A DNA stretch of 17,658 nt, from contig CAMWPE010000021.1 in NCBI GenBank assembly GCA_947176055.1, forward strand, positions 1 to 17,658. The letters are read 5' to 3'. Positions within the stretch are counted from its first letter, which is position 1. Every line of letters begins with the position of its first letter. Positions 1 to 7,150 of this stretch are shown piece by piece. The notes beneath the pieces were generated by a model. That model saw only the letters and a program-made list of their open reading frames with translations. It made no database searches and was not told the origin of the DNA. The DNA comes from an uncultured Desulfovibrio sp. (GTDB lineage Bacteria; Desulfobacterota; Desulfovibrionia; Desulfovibrionales; Desulfovibrionaceae). Position numbers and translations under genes: made by a program.

Positions 1-2
1 AA

Positions 3-62
3 AATAGCGGGTTCAAGAATATCGCCGCTAAATACGCGCGACGAGGAGCGGCTGTCGCGTAG
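3..62 (+). CDS. possible C-terminal tail of an upstream gene (partial)
   Basis: One plus-strand frame is open from the window edge to a TAG at 60-62, giving a basic 19-residue tail ending RRGAAVA. It stops 11 bases before trmFO, as expected of a preceding gene in the same transcript. The piece is too short to identify, and a second frame is also open through the edge, so it may be chance. Confidence 0.3.
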   Translation, partial: NSGFKNIAAKYARRGAAVA

Positions 63-73
63 GAGGCAAGAGG

Positions 74-1426
74 ATGAACAAAAGCCAATACGCTATTATA
101 GGAGCCGGGCTGGCCGGAACGGAATTGGCGCTAATCCTGGATCGTTATGGGATACGCGCGACCGTATTCGAACAAAAACCCGGCTCCAGATCCGCCGCGC
201 ATTCCATCGATTCTTACGCCGAGCTGGTATGTTCGAATTCTTTCCGATCCGATTCGCCGGAGAGCGGCCCGGGCTTGTTAAAACGCGAGATGCGTCTCCT
301 GGGTAGTCCATTAATGGACGCGGCCGTGAAAAATCGCGTCCCCGCCGGAAAAGCCCTCGCGACGGATCGTCGCGCGTTCGCCGAGGATCTTACCCGAAGG
401 CTCTCGCGCGCGGAAAATATTGCCATAATTAACAGGAAAATTGAAAGCCTCGACGACGAGGAATTAAAAGCCGCCGGAGAAAAGGGGATAATCGTAGCCT
501 GCGGCCCCATGGGCGACGAGTCTCTGATAAACTCGTTGGCCGAGGCGACGGGACGCCAAAATTGTTATTTTTACGACGCCATAGCTCCGATAGTCTGGAG
601 CCAGTCCCTGGACAGCGGCAAAATTTTCCGCGCGTCGCGTTACGAAGAAGGCGAGGGCGATTATCTCAACGCCCCTATGAACAAAGAGGAATACGAAAGA
701 TTCGTAACGGAACTGCGGGACGGAAAAACTTTCGCCCCGAGGGAGTTCGAAACTGAAAAGCATTTCGAAGGTTGCATGCCCATCGAAGCGCTGGCGAAGC
801 GGGGTATGGAAACCCTGGCGCATGGACCGCTTAAACCAGTGGGGCTAACCGATCCCGCTACGGGACGAAAGCCTTGGGCGGTATTGCAGCTACGGCCGGA
901 AACCAATAATTTTTCCGCCTGCAATCTCGTCGGATGCCAGACAAAATTGCTTCAGCCGGAACAGGAAAGAATTTTCAAACTGATTCCGGGGATGGAAAAC
1001 GCGGAATTTGTCCGGTTTGGAAGCATGCACCGGAACGCGTACGTCAACGCGCCCGAGGCGCTGGACGGTAATCTTGGGTTGCGCGGACGTCCCGGCGTTT
1101 ATTTAATAGGCCAAATCACGGGCGTGGAAGGCTATATTGAGTCGGCCGCCACTGGCTTATGGCTAGGGCATCGACTCGCGGCGCTGGAAACGGGAAACGA
1201 CTTGCCTCCCTTGCCTGAGACGTCGGCGCTTGGCGCCTTGCTGGGTCATTTAAAAAGACCGGCGAAGAAATTCCAGCCCTCCAATATCACTTTTGGTTTA
1301 ATGCCCGATGTGGAAAAGGGGATCCGTAAAAGAGATCGCAAAAAAGCCTGTTCGGAAAGGGCGGTCGCCGCGTTCGACGAATGGCTCGCGGAAACGGCGA
1401 GAAGCGGAGTCCGGATTAGAACATAA
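74..1426 (+). CDS. trmFO: TrmFO, methylenetetrahydrofolate-tRNA-(uracil-5-)-methyltransferase (FADH2-oxidizing)
   Basis: The product is a cytoplasmic flavoprotein of 450 residues, the usual TrmFO size. It makes ribothymidine at position 54 of the tRNA T-loop, using methylenetetrahydrofolate as carbon donor and FADH2 as reductant. An N-terminal Rossmann dinucleotide motif (GAGLAG, residues 10-15) is followed by the family signature VCSNSFRSD, whose Cys53 matches the cysteine studied in Bacillus subtilis TrmFO. A second conserved block, FEGCMPIEALAKRG, holds Cys234. The C-terminal FAD-binding segment GQITGVEGYIESAATG is intact. The start is well set: AGGAGG at 61-66 lies 7 bases before the ATG. 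The gene is separated by 12 bases from the glycosylase gene behind it, so the two are probably co-transcribed. I see nothing broken. Confidence 0.96.
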   Translation: MNKSQYAIIGAGLAGTELALILDRYGIRATVFEQKPGSRSAAHSIDSYAELVCSNSFRSDSPESGPGLLKREMRLLGSPLMDAAVKNRVPAGKALATDRRAFAEDLTRRLSRAENIAIINRKIESLDDEELKAAGEKGIIVACGPMGDESLINSLAEATGRQNCYFYDAIAPIVWSQSLDSGKIFRASRYEEGEGDYLNAPMNKEEYERFVTELRDGKTFAPREFETEKHFEGCMPIEALAKRGMETLAHGPLKPVGLTDPATGRKPWAVLQLRPETNNFSACNLVGCQTKLLQPEQERIFKLIPGMENAEFVRFGSMHRNAYVNAPEALDGNLGLRGRPGVYLIGQITGVEGYIESAATGLWLGHRLAALETGNDLPPLPETSALGALLGHLKRPAKKFQPSNITFGLMPDVEKGIRKRDRKKACSERAVAAFDEWLAETARSGVRIRT

Positions 1427-1438
1427 GAGAGATTATAT

Positions 1439-2173
1439 ATGAAGGATGACGGCGCGAAAATAAAAGAAAAGCCGGGGACGTTTGGGGAACGGATGGACCG
1501 TTTCAACGCCGGCTTGCAATTTACCGGAAAACTTCCCGAAGGCTTCGGGATTATGAATCCATTTCGGGAAAACGAGTGCGCCACCGCCGCTTCGCGGGAG
1601 TTCTACGACAAATATTATAATGATAACCGCCCGAGGGGGATTATTCTAGGCATTAATCCAGGGCGGTTTGGCGCGGGCATTACCGGCGTTCCTTTTACGG
1701 ATCCAAAAAGACTGGCGGAATTTTGCGATATACGCGTCCCATCCTGTCCCGACGCGAGCGAGCCGTCAAGCCGTTTCGTATATAAGGTTATAGGCGAATA
1801 CGGCGGCGCGGAAAAATTTTATAGGGAATGGTACATTAATTCGGTCTGTCCCCTGGGTTTTATCAGGACCGGCGAAAAAACCGTCAACGCCAATTATTAC
1901 GACTCTCCCGCGCTAATGCGGGTCGCCGAGCCCTTCATTATAAAAACGCTCAAGGAACAATGCGCGCTGGGCGTGGATCGCCGGGTTTGCGTATGTATGG
2001 GAATTGGCAAGAACGCGAAATTTCTGGAAAAGATAAACGGGAAACACAAATTTTTCGACGAGATCATCCCCATCGAACATCCCCGTTTTATTGTGCAGTA
2101 CCGCTCCGCCGAAATAGACGCCTACGCGGGAAAATATGTGGAACTGTTGAAAAAATACGCGCCGGATGCTTAA
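1439..2173 (+). CDS. SMUG2-like uracil-DNA glycosylase family protein (DUF4918 type)
   Basis: This 244-residue protein probably removes uracil or damaged pyrimidines from DNA as the first step of base-excision repair. The active-site block GINPGRFGAGITGVPFTDP (residues 71-89) has the form of the SMUG1 motif (GMNPGPFGMAQTGVPFG in animals). A late block EHPRFIVQYR (213-222) supplies the expected His-Pro of the DNA-intercalating loop. YINSVCPLGF (132-141) also fits the SMUG fold. The asparagine in the first motif (Asn73) is the SMUG-type residue, unlike the aspartate of family 1 Ung. The gene follows trmFO by 12 bases with only a weak purine-rich site before the ATG, and it ends just before a strong hairpin. 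Which bases it excises cannot be told from sequence. Confidence 0.82.
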   Translation: MKDDGAKIKEKPGTFGERMDRFNAGLQFTGKLPEGFGIMNPFRENECATAASREFYDKYYNDNRPRGIILGINPGRFGAGITGVPFTDPKRLAEFCDIRVPSCPDASEPSSRFVYKVIGEYGGAEKFYREWYINSVCPLGFIRTGEKTVNANYYDSPALMRVAEPFIIKTLKEQCALGVDRRVCVCMGIGKNAKFLEKINGKHKFFDEIIPIEHPRFIVQYRSAEIDAYAGKYVELLKKYAPDA

Positions 2174-2181
2174 AAAACGAA

Positions 2182-2222
2182 ATCCGGAAAGCATCGGGAA
2201 ACGATCCCGCGTCTTTCCGGAT
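2182..2222. terminator. stacked hairpin between convergent genes, probable bidirectional terminator
   Basis: A perfect 10-bp inverted repeat has arms at 2182-2191 (ATCCGGAAAG) and 2213-2222 (CTTTCCGGAT). It encloses a second perfect 5-bp stem (CGGGA at 2195-2199, TCCCG at 2205-2209). On the minus strand it is followed by a T-rich tract (TTTCGTTTTTT), so it best terminates the minus-strand gene at 2247-2744. It also sits 9 bases beyond the glycosylase stop and may serve both directions. Confidence 0.75.
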
Positions 2223-2246
2223 AATTCGTTCGGGCGACGGACGCTG

Positions 2247-2744
2247 TTAGCCCAGATAGTCGCCGCGATTGAATTTGAATTTCTCCGCTGCGGCCATGAC
2301 CTCAAGCTCGTTAATAAGACCATCGAGCGCGGCGTTGGAGCCGGCGAGGGGATTGGCCCGCAAATTCGCGATGTTGGAATCCAGACCTTCGAGCGCCGAC
2401 CAGGCGTCGCGCAGGGAAGCGTCGGAGCTGGCCCCGCCCAGTATGCGCGCGTATTCGTCCCATTGATTAAGGACGCCGGATGCCTGTTCAAAAGCGGCCA
2501 TGAGAGCATCCTGTTCCATGTCGCCGGCGACGGCTCCGCTTTTTTCGAGCTTGAGCTGGCTTAACAGCGCGGTTTGCATGGCGTCCGCGCCGGCGATTTC
2601 GTTCGTCCGCGTTTCGTTTTGGGAGAGTTGTTCGTTAAATACTTTTTCAAAAGCCTGAACGGGGACGCTCTCCTTCTTGCCGGGAAGCGCCTGTTGCTCC
2701 CGCAAGTTAAGCAACGATTCCAGCGGTTGGGTATTAATTTCCAT
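2247..2744 (-). CDS. uncharacterised 165-aa protein, mostly helical and acidic
   Basis: I do not recognise this family. From the chosen start the product is 165 residues, with no signal peptide, membrane segment or cysteine. It is rich in Ala, Leu, Glu and Asn, looks largely alpha-helical, and ends in a short motif FKFNRGDYLG. The frame stays open upstream to 2921, but the ATG at 2742-2744 is preceded by GGAGG (2749-2753) at 4 bases, and the extension reads like non-coding sequence. The gene stands alone, convergent with the glycosylase and divergent from the universal stress gene, with a strong hairpin behind it. The N-terminal part (FEKVFNEQLSQN) loosely recalls small flagellar accessory proteins of deltaproteobacteria. 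That is only an impression, and no flagellar gene is nearby. Confidence 0.72.
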   Translation of the reverse strand: MEINTQPLESLLNLREQQALPGKKESVPVQAFEKVFNEQLSQNETRTNEIAGADAMQTALLSQLKLEKSGAVAGDMEQDALMAAFEQASGVLNQWDEYARILGGASSDASLRDAWSALEGLDSNIANLRANPLAGSNAALDGLINELEVMAAAEKFKFNRGDYLG

Positions 2745-2748
2745 ATCG

Positions 2749-2753
2749 CCTCC
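2749..2753 (-). promoter_or_regulatory. ribosome binding site that sets the start of the 165-aa gene
   Basis: CCTCC on the plus strand reads GGAGG on the minus strand, 4 bases before the ATG at 2744. It argues against the longer 224-residue reading of this frame. Confidence 0.75.
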
Positions 2754-2941
2754 AGGGTTGGCGTTTTGCCCTATAAATGCAAGAATCCGGCCATACTCGA
2801 GGAGGCCAGAAAATGGCGGTTTTCGCCGCTTTCCGGCGTCCGATATGGGAAAATTTTTCCTTCCTGGCCGCGTTTGCAAAAAGGACGAATCTGTTTTAAG
2901 TTTTTTGGGGAGGCAACACAATAGACGCCGGGAGACTAGCC

Positions 2942-3412
2942 ATGAAAGAAGTGAAAAAGATACTTTGCGCGGTGGATTTATCCGAACATAGCAAAGAAGT
3001 AGCGGCGCACGCGTCGATGCTGGCCAAAGCGTTCGGCGCGAGCGTTGTGGTGGTTTACACGGCGCCGTCCCTTAGCCAGTATGTGGGTTTCCATGTTCCG
3101 CCCAACACGATCGAAAATTTTGTGGGCGAAATTGTTACCGGCGCCGAGCAATCCATGGAAGCTTTCGTAACGGAAAATTTCGCGGGCGTCGAAGCGCGGG
3201 GTCAGGTGCTTATTGGCTACGCCGCGGAAGAGATCCTCAACAGGGCCCATGAAGAAAAAGTCGATATTATCGTCATGGGCACGCACGGGCGCAAGGGCAT
3301 CGACCGGATCCTTTTTGGATCCGTCGCGGAAAAGGTTGTGAAAAACGCCGATATGCCAGTTTTAACCATCCGGCCGTCCCAGCCTTTCAAGCCGGCCAAA
3401 CCATGCAAGTAA
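2942..3412 (+). CDS. universal stress protein, UspA family, ATP-binding type
   Basis: This is a single-domain Usp of 156 residues, the normal size, expected to be a cytoplasmic dimer. The start KKILCAVDLSEHSKEV carries the conserved Asp12 of the first strand. The C-terminal half holds the nucleotide-binding signature G-2x-G-9x-G-S (Gly113, Gly116, Gly126, Ser127), which marks the ATP-binding subgroup. GGGAG at 2930-2934 is 7 bases before the ATG. A weak sigma-70-like pair, TTGCAA (2874) and TAAGTT (2897) with 17 bases between, could drive it. The stop overlaps the start of hisC by 10 bases, so the stress protein and the amino-acid and nucleotide genes behind it are probably one transcript. 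The specific stress it answers to is not visible. Confidence 0.92.
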   Translation: MKEVKKILCAVDLSEHSKEVAAHASMLAKAFGASVVVVYTAPSLSQYVGFHVPPNTIENFVGEIVTGAEQSMEAFVTENFAGVEARGQVLIGYAAEEILNRAHEEKVDIIVMGTHGRKGIDRILFGSVAEKVVKNADMPVLTIRPSQPFKPAKPCK

Positions 3413-4554
3413 GCGCGGAGAGCGCCGCCAGTCCGCGAGTCCTGGAGCATATCGCCGGGCTGGATCCGTACGAGCCAGGCTTGTCCATAGTCGAAATACG
3501 CGAAAAATACGGTCTTGATCAAATTATAAAGCTTGCCAGCAACGAAAATCCGCTCGGAACGTCTAATCTTGTCATAGACGCCATACGAGCGGGCGCGTCG
3601 GGCGTTTTTCGTTATCCGCGCGGAGGCAACCCGGCCCTTGTTCGCGCCATAGCCGAATGGCATAAAGTTCCCGCGGAGAATGTCGTCGTCGGCGACGGCT
3701 CGGATGAAATCATCGATATGCTAATCCGCATGACCGCGAAAAAGGGCGACAATATCGTTTGTTTCAATCCCTGTTTCGCGCTCTACCCCTCTCAAGCCAG
3801 GGTCGCGGATATTGAGATAAAAAGGGCGCGGCTGAAAGACGATTTTTCTTTCGATCTTGAAGAACTTCTCCGGTTGACGGATGAAAATACCCGTCTCGCG
3901 TTTTTAACTACCCCGGACAATCCAACAGGGTATTGTCCGCCGGAGGACGATGTCAGGCGTTTCGTCCGGGAACTCGGAGCGAAGGCTCCGCGGGCTCTTC
4001 TGGTCATTGACGAAGCTTATATGGATTTCGCGCCGGATGAAAAGGCCTCCTCTTTGCTTGCCAGCGGCGAGTTGCCCGCGAACGCGGCCTTTTTGCGAAC
4101 ATTTTCCAAAAGTTTCGGTCTAGCCGGCCTCAGGATAGGCTACGGGATCGTTCCCGAAAATATAGCTCGCGCGTTCTGGGCGGCCAGATTGCCCTTTTCG
4201 GTCAATATCCTCGCGGAGGAAGCGGTTTTAGCGGCTCTACGGGACGAGGCCTTTCGCGAAAAGACGCTGTCCGTAGTCCGCGAAGGGCGCGAAATCCTTT
4301 CAGCGGGATTAGCGCGCGCCGGTTGCGAGGTCTTTCCCAGTTCCGCGAATTTTATCATGTTCCGTCCTCCGGTCGCGAAGCCCCGCGAATTTTTTGAAGA
4401 ACTGCTCAAACGGGGCGTGATAATCCGGCGTCTGAAAAGCTACGGTTTGCCGGACTATTTCAGGGTAAGCGTCGGTTCGCCGCGGGAAAACGAGCTGTTC
4501 CTCAAAGCTGTCGGCGAGATCCTGAACGGCTCCAATACCGGGGAGCCGGCATGA
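3403..4554 (+). CDS. hisC: HisC, histidinol-phosphate aminotransferase
   Basis: A fold-type I PLP enzyme of 383 residues that converts imidazole-acetol phosphate plus glutamate to histidinol phosphate. All landmarks are present: SNENPLG (46-52), the YPRGG loop (71-75), GDGSDE (97-102), DNPTGY (172-177, Asn173 to PLP), DEAYMDF (203-209), and SKSFGLAGLRIGYG with the Schiff-base Lys236 and the phosphate-binding Arg244. The start overlaps the stress-protein stop by 10 bases with no clear Shine-Dalgarno site, suggesting translational coupling. The stop overlaps the cmk start in ATGA. No other his gene lies in the window, so this copy could also serve aromatic amino acids, as some HisC enzymes do. 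Substrate cannot be settled here. Confidence 0.93.
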   Translation: MQVSAESAASPRVLEHIAGLDPYEPGLSIVEIREKYGLDQIIKLASNENPLGTSNLVIDAIRAGASGVFRYPRGGNPALVRAIAEWHKVPAENVVVGDGSDEIIDMLIRMTAKKGDNIVCFNPCFALYPSQARVADIEIKRARLKDDFSFDLEELLRLTDENTRLAFLTTPDNPTGYCPPEDDVRRFVRELGAKAPRALLVIDEAYMDFAPDEKASSLLASGELPANAAFLRTFSKSFGLAGLRIGYGIVPENIARAFWAARLPFSVNILAEEAVLAALRDEAFREKTLSVVREGREILSAGLARAGCEVFPSSANFIMFRPPVAKPREFFEELLKRGVIIRRLKSYGLPDYFRVSVGSPRENELFLKAVGEILNGSNTGEPA

Positions 4555-5225
4555 GCGACGAAAAAATGATCGTCGCCATAGACGGTCCGGCCGGCGTAGG
4601 AAAATCTACCCTGGCGAAAGCCCTCGCGGAAAAAATGCGCGTTCCATTCCTGGACACCGGCGCGATGTTCAGAATATTGGCTTATACCCTGGGAGAAGAG
4701 GCTGCTAGGCTTTCGGAAGAAGAATTGCGGCGAAAAAAGCCGGAGTTCTCCCTCGAAGGCTACGGCGACGCCACACGGTTGCTATTCAACGGAAAAGTTA
4801 TCGGCGCGGAGATCCGGAGCGAAGAAATTGGCGCCCTGGCATCGAAAATAGCCGCGCGACCGGAAATTCGCGCCATCCTGCTTGAAGCGCAAAGAAAGCT
4901 GGGCGAACAGACCTCGTTGGTAGCGGAGGGCAGGGATACGGGAACGGTTGTGTTTCCAAACGCGACGCGCAAGTTTTTTCTAGAGGCCAGACCGGAAGTC
5001 AGGGCGGGAAGACGTTTGAACGATCCGCGCGAAAAAAGGAGCGAAGCGACGCTGGAAGAAATCGCGACCATGATTGCCAGACGCGACGAACAGGACAGGA
5101 CCAGAGCGACGGCGCCATTGCGACCCGCCGAAGACGCCATAATCATCGATACGTCGGATCTGGATATTCCGGAAGTTCTGACATTGCTCGAAGATTATGT
5201 CCGGGCATACAATCAAAAAGGCTGA
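4551..5225 (+). CDS. cmk: Cmk, cytidylate kinase
   Basis: The 224-residue product, a normal family length, phosphorylates CMP and dCMP with ATP. The P-loop GPAGVGKST spans residues 12-20. It is followed by the family signature LDTGAMFR (usually LDTGAMYR), by AEGRDTGTVVFPNA (usually GRDIGTVVFP) and by the lid-region ARPEVRAGRRL. The start codon lies in an ATGA overlap with the hisC stop and has a good GGGGAG site at the end of hisC. The hisC-cmk pairing gives no direct pathway link; it probably reflects shared expression. Nothing is missing. Confidence 0.95.
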   Translation: MSDEKMIVAIDGPAGVGKSTLAKALAEKMRVPFLDTGAMFRILAYTLGEEAARLSEEELRRKKPEFSLEGYGDATRLLFNGKVIGAEIRSEEIGALASKIAARPEIRAILLEAQRKLGEQTSLVAEGRDTGTVVFPNATRKFFLEARPEVRAGRRLNDPREKRSEATLEEIATMIARRDEQDRTRATAPLRPAEDAIIIDTSDLDIPEVLTLLEDYVRAYNQKG

Positions 5226-5273
5226 AGTATGGATTAAACTTGATCGCGCGAAAATAATTTATAGGGCGGGCTA

Positions 5274-5483
5274 TTGAAAACAGTCCGCTCTGTTCTTGCG
5301 GAGCAAATGCCGAACAGGCTCCGGAACATATCGAGACCGCTGAGAAAAAAGCTGGACGCGGCGTCGCGCGGAAAATTTTTAGCGGTCATAATCAAGAGAA
5401 ATCAGGATTTGGCAAAAATGGATCCGGAGCTTAAGGCGATTATTTTGTACCGGTTGGGAAGTTTTTTAGCAAATTCCCCTTGA
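5274..5483 (+). CDS. small basic ORF of unknown function (69 aa, TTG start, or 58 aa from ATG)
   Basis: A frame of 69 codons runs from TTG at 5274, or 58 codons from ATG at 5307, to a stop at 5481-5483, 48 bases behind cmk. The product is basic and appears helical (RPLRKKLDAASRGKF, then KMDPELKAIILYRL), with no cysteine, signal or membrane segment. Third-position base use resembles its neighbours, which favours real coding. Start signals are poor: GGGCGGG before the TTG, and GGAG only 3 bases before the ATG. I do not recognise it. It could be a small conserved gene of the cmk transcript or a chance ORF. Confidence 0.42.
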   Translation: MKTVRSVLAEQMPNRLRNISRPLRKKLDAASRGKFLAVIIKRNQDLAKMDPELKAIILYRLGSFLANSP

Positions 5484-5668
5484 ATTTATTCTACAACGGC
5501 GAAGCGCGTTAGCCCAGGGGCGATTTCGCGGGCGTCTTTATCTCGCAAAATCGTCATAACGGGTTGGATAATTTTATTGCCCCCCCGCTATGGCGCGAGC
5601 ATTCTATCCCGCGGGAGAATACGAGGGGAAAATTAATGCCGACGCTGTTCAAAGCGGGAAACGCCGTT

Positions 5669-7063
5669 TCAACTTTTGCCCCGATTCAAGACAAGTCCGA
5701 ATTTGCGGATTTTTTCATAAAGCGTCGCGCGACCAATTTTTAAGCTCCTGGCGGCGGCGGAGACATTGCCTCCGCAGGCGTCCAGCGCGGATTGAATGCA
5801 ACGGGCCTCGGCTTCGAACATCATGCCTGACAATTCGCCCGACGATTCCTGGCTATTTGGACCCGGGTCAAGACTAGGCAAAGTTTCCGGAGGGAAATCG
5901 GAAATACGAATGACGTTGCCATCGCGCATGGCGGCCGCGCGAGCCACCGCGTTATGCAGTTGCCGGACGTTGCCGGGCCAGGAGAAGCGCGACATGGCTT
6001 CTTCCGCTTCGCGGGAAAATACAACTTGTTCGAGTCCGATCCGATCCAGAATATGCCGCGCGATAATCAGGATGTCCCCCGCGCGATCGTTCAGCGGCGG
6101 GATCCGCAGGGTGAACGCGTTAATCCGGTAGTACAGATCCTCGCGGAAGGCTCCGTTTTTCAACATAGCCGGAATGTCGCGGTTGGTGGCCGCGATCAAC
6201 CTGAAGTTTACCGGCCTGGTTTCTACGGCTCCCAGTCTGCGGAGCGAGCGATTTTCTAACACCCGCAATAATTTGACTTGAATATCCGGCGGCATTTCTC
6301 CGATTTCGTCCAGGAACAGGGAGCCGTTTTCAGCAAGCTCGATTTGTCCAAGTTTGCCCTCGCGTCCGGCTCCCGAAAAAGCTCCCGGCGCGTAGCCGAA
6401 CAGCTCGCTTTCGAAGAGATCGCGGGGGAGGGCGGCGCAATTAATGCATACCATCGGTCCGTCCGCCCTGTCGCTCTCCGCGTGTATAGCGTGGGCGAAG
6501 AGTTCCTTTCCCGTCCCTGTGGCGCCCAGAATCAGCACCGGCGCGTCCTGGCGAGCGTAACTTGTCGCCTGTCGTTTCGTCGCGCGTATGGCCTCGCTTT
6601 CGCCCAAAATACTTGCCAGAGTATGCTGGGGCGCCATACCGGCCTGAAATCTTTTCTTGTAATGAGAGAGTTTACGTCCCAGTTGATCAATTTTGGAGGA
6701 GAGTCGACGCAATTCTTCCGGATTATTAAACAGCGCCTGGGATATCATGCCTGTCACGTCGCCGCTTTTGTCGCGCAGGGGAAGTCTGTTGACAATGACT
6801 ATTCTCGAACTCCCCGGATTGAGTTTGCATAGCTCTCCCATTTCGGCGACGCCGCTATCCATTACGTCGCGAGCCCGGGAATTGGGAATAGATTTTGTAA
6901 TATGGAAACCTACTATCTCCTCCGGATCTTTTTCAAGAAGGCGGGCATAGGCGGCGTTTACAAAACGCACGACGCCCTCCCTGTCGCAAAACAGGACTCC
7001 CATGGGCAACCCATCGAGAATAGCGGCGGCGATCTCGCTATTAAATTTATTTTCCCAACTCAT
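5669..7063 (-). CDS. sigma-54-dependent transcriptional activator: PAS sensor, AAA+ and Fis-type HTH
   Basis: This 464-residue activator uses ATP to remodel sigma-54 RNA polymerase. A PAS domain (about residues 12-112) is the sensor; a charged linker follows. The AAA+ domain runs from about 150 to 375: Walker A GATGTGKE (180-187), the sigma-54 contact loop, Walker B FLDEIGE (250-256), FREDLYYRIN (306-315) and WPGNVRQL (362-369). A Fis-type helix-turn-helix lies at 430-456 (GGNVSAAARSLKIGRATLYE). No receiver domain is present, so it should respond to a ligand or redox cue through PAS rather than to a partner kinase. The contact loop reads GAFSGA (227-232) instead of GAFTGA. It is the last gene of a minus-strand run behind the permease and amidohydrolase, with 87 bases in between. 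The Shine-Dalgarno site is weak. Confidence 0.93.
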   Translation of the reverse strand: MSWENKFNSEIAAAILDGLPMGVLFCDREGVVRFVNAAYARLLEKDPEEIVGFHITKSIPNSRARDVMDSGVAEMGELCKLNPGSSRIVIVNRLPLRDKSGDVTGMISQALFNNPEELRRLSSKIDQLGRKLSHYKKRFQAGMAPQHTLASILGESEAIRATKRQATSYARQDAPVLILGATGTGKELFAHAIHAESDRADGPMVCINCAALPRDLFESELFGYAPGAFSGAGREGKLGQIELAENGSLFLDEIGEMPPDIQVKLLRVLENRSLRRLGAVETRPVNFRLIAATNRDIPAMLKNGAFREDLYYRINAFTLRIPPLNDRAGDILIIARHILDRIGLEQVVFSREAEEAMSRFSWPGNVRQLHNAVARAAAMRDGNVIRISDFPPETLPSLDPGPNSQESSGELSGMMFEAEARCIQSALDACGGNVSAAARSLKIGRATLYEKIRKFGLVLNRGKS

Positions 7064-7150
7064 CTACGCCCAATTTGAAAGAGGTTTTTTATTCCAGGAT
7101 GGATTTGGTTCATCGCGATCCGGAATATCGAGACGGATATAACTTCTATA

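Noticed and set aside
2815..2827. GGCG/CGCC hairpin between the 165-aa gene and the stress-protein gene as an attenuator
   Set aside because: The stem has only four pairs, and the T-rich run on the minus strand is short; such hairpins are expected by chance in this sequence.
2745..2921. 59-codon N-terminal extension of the 165-aa gene
   Set aside because: The sequence looks non-coding, and the inner ATG has a proper GGAGG site.
5521..5553. Imperfect hairpin (CGATTTCGCG / CGCAAAATCG) behind the small ORF as a terminator
   Set aside because: It has one mismatch, a 13-base loop and no T tract on either strand.
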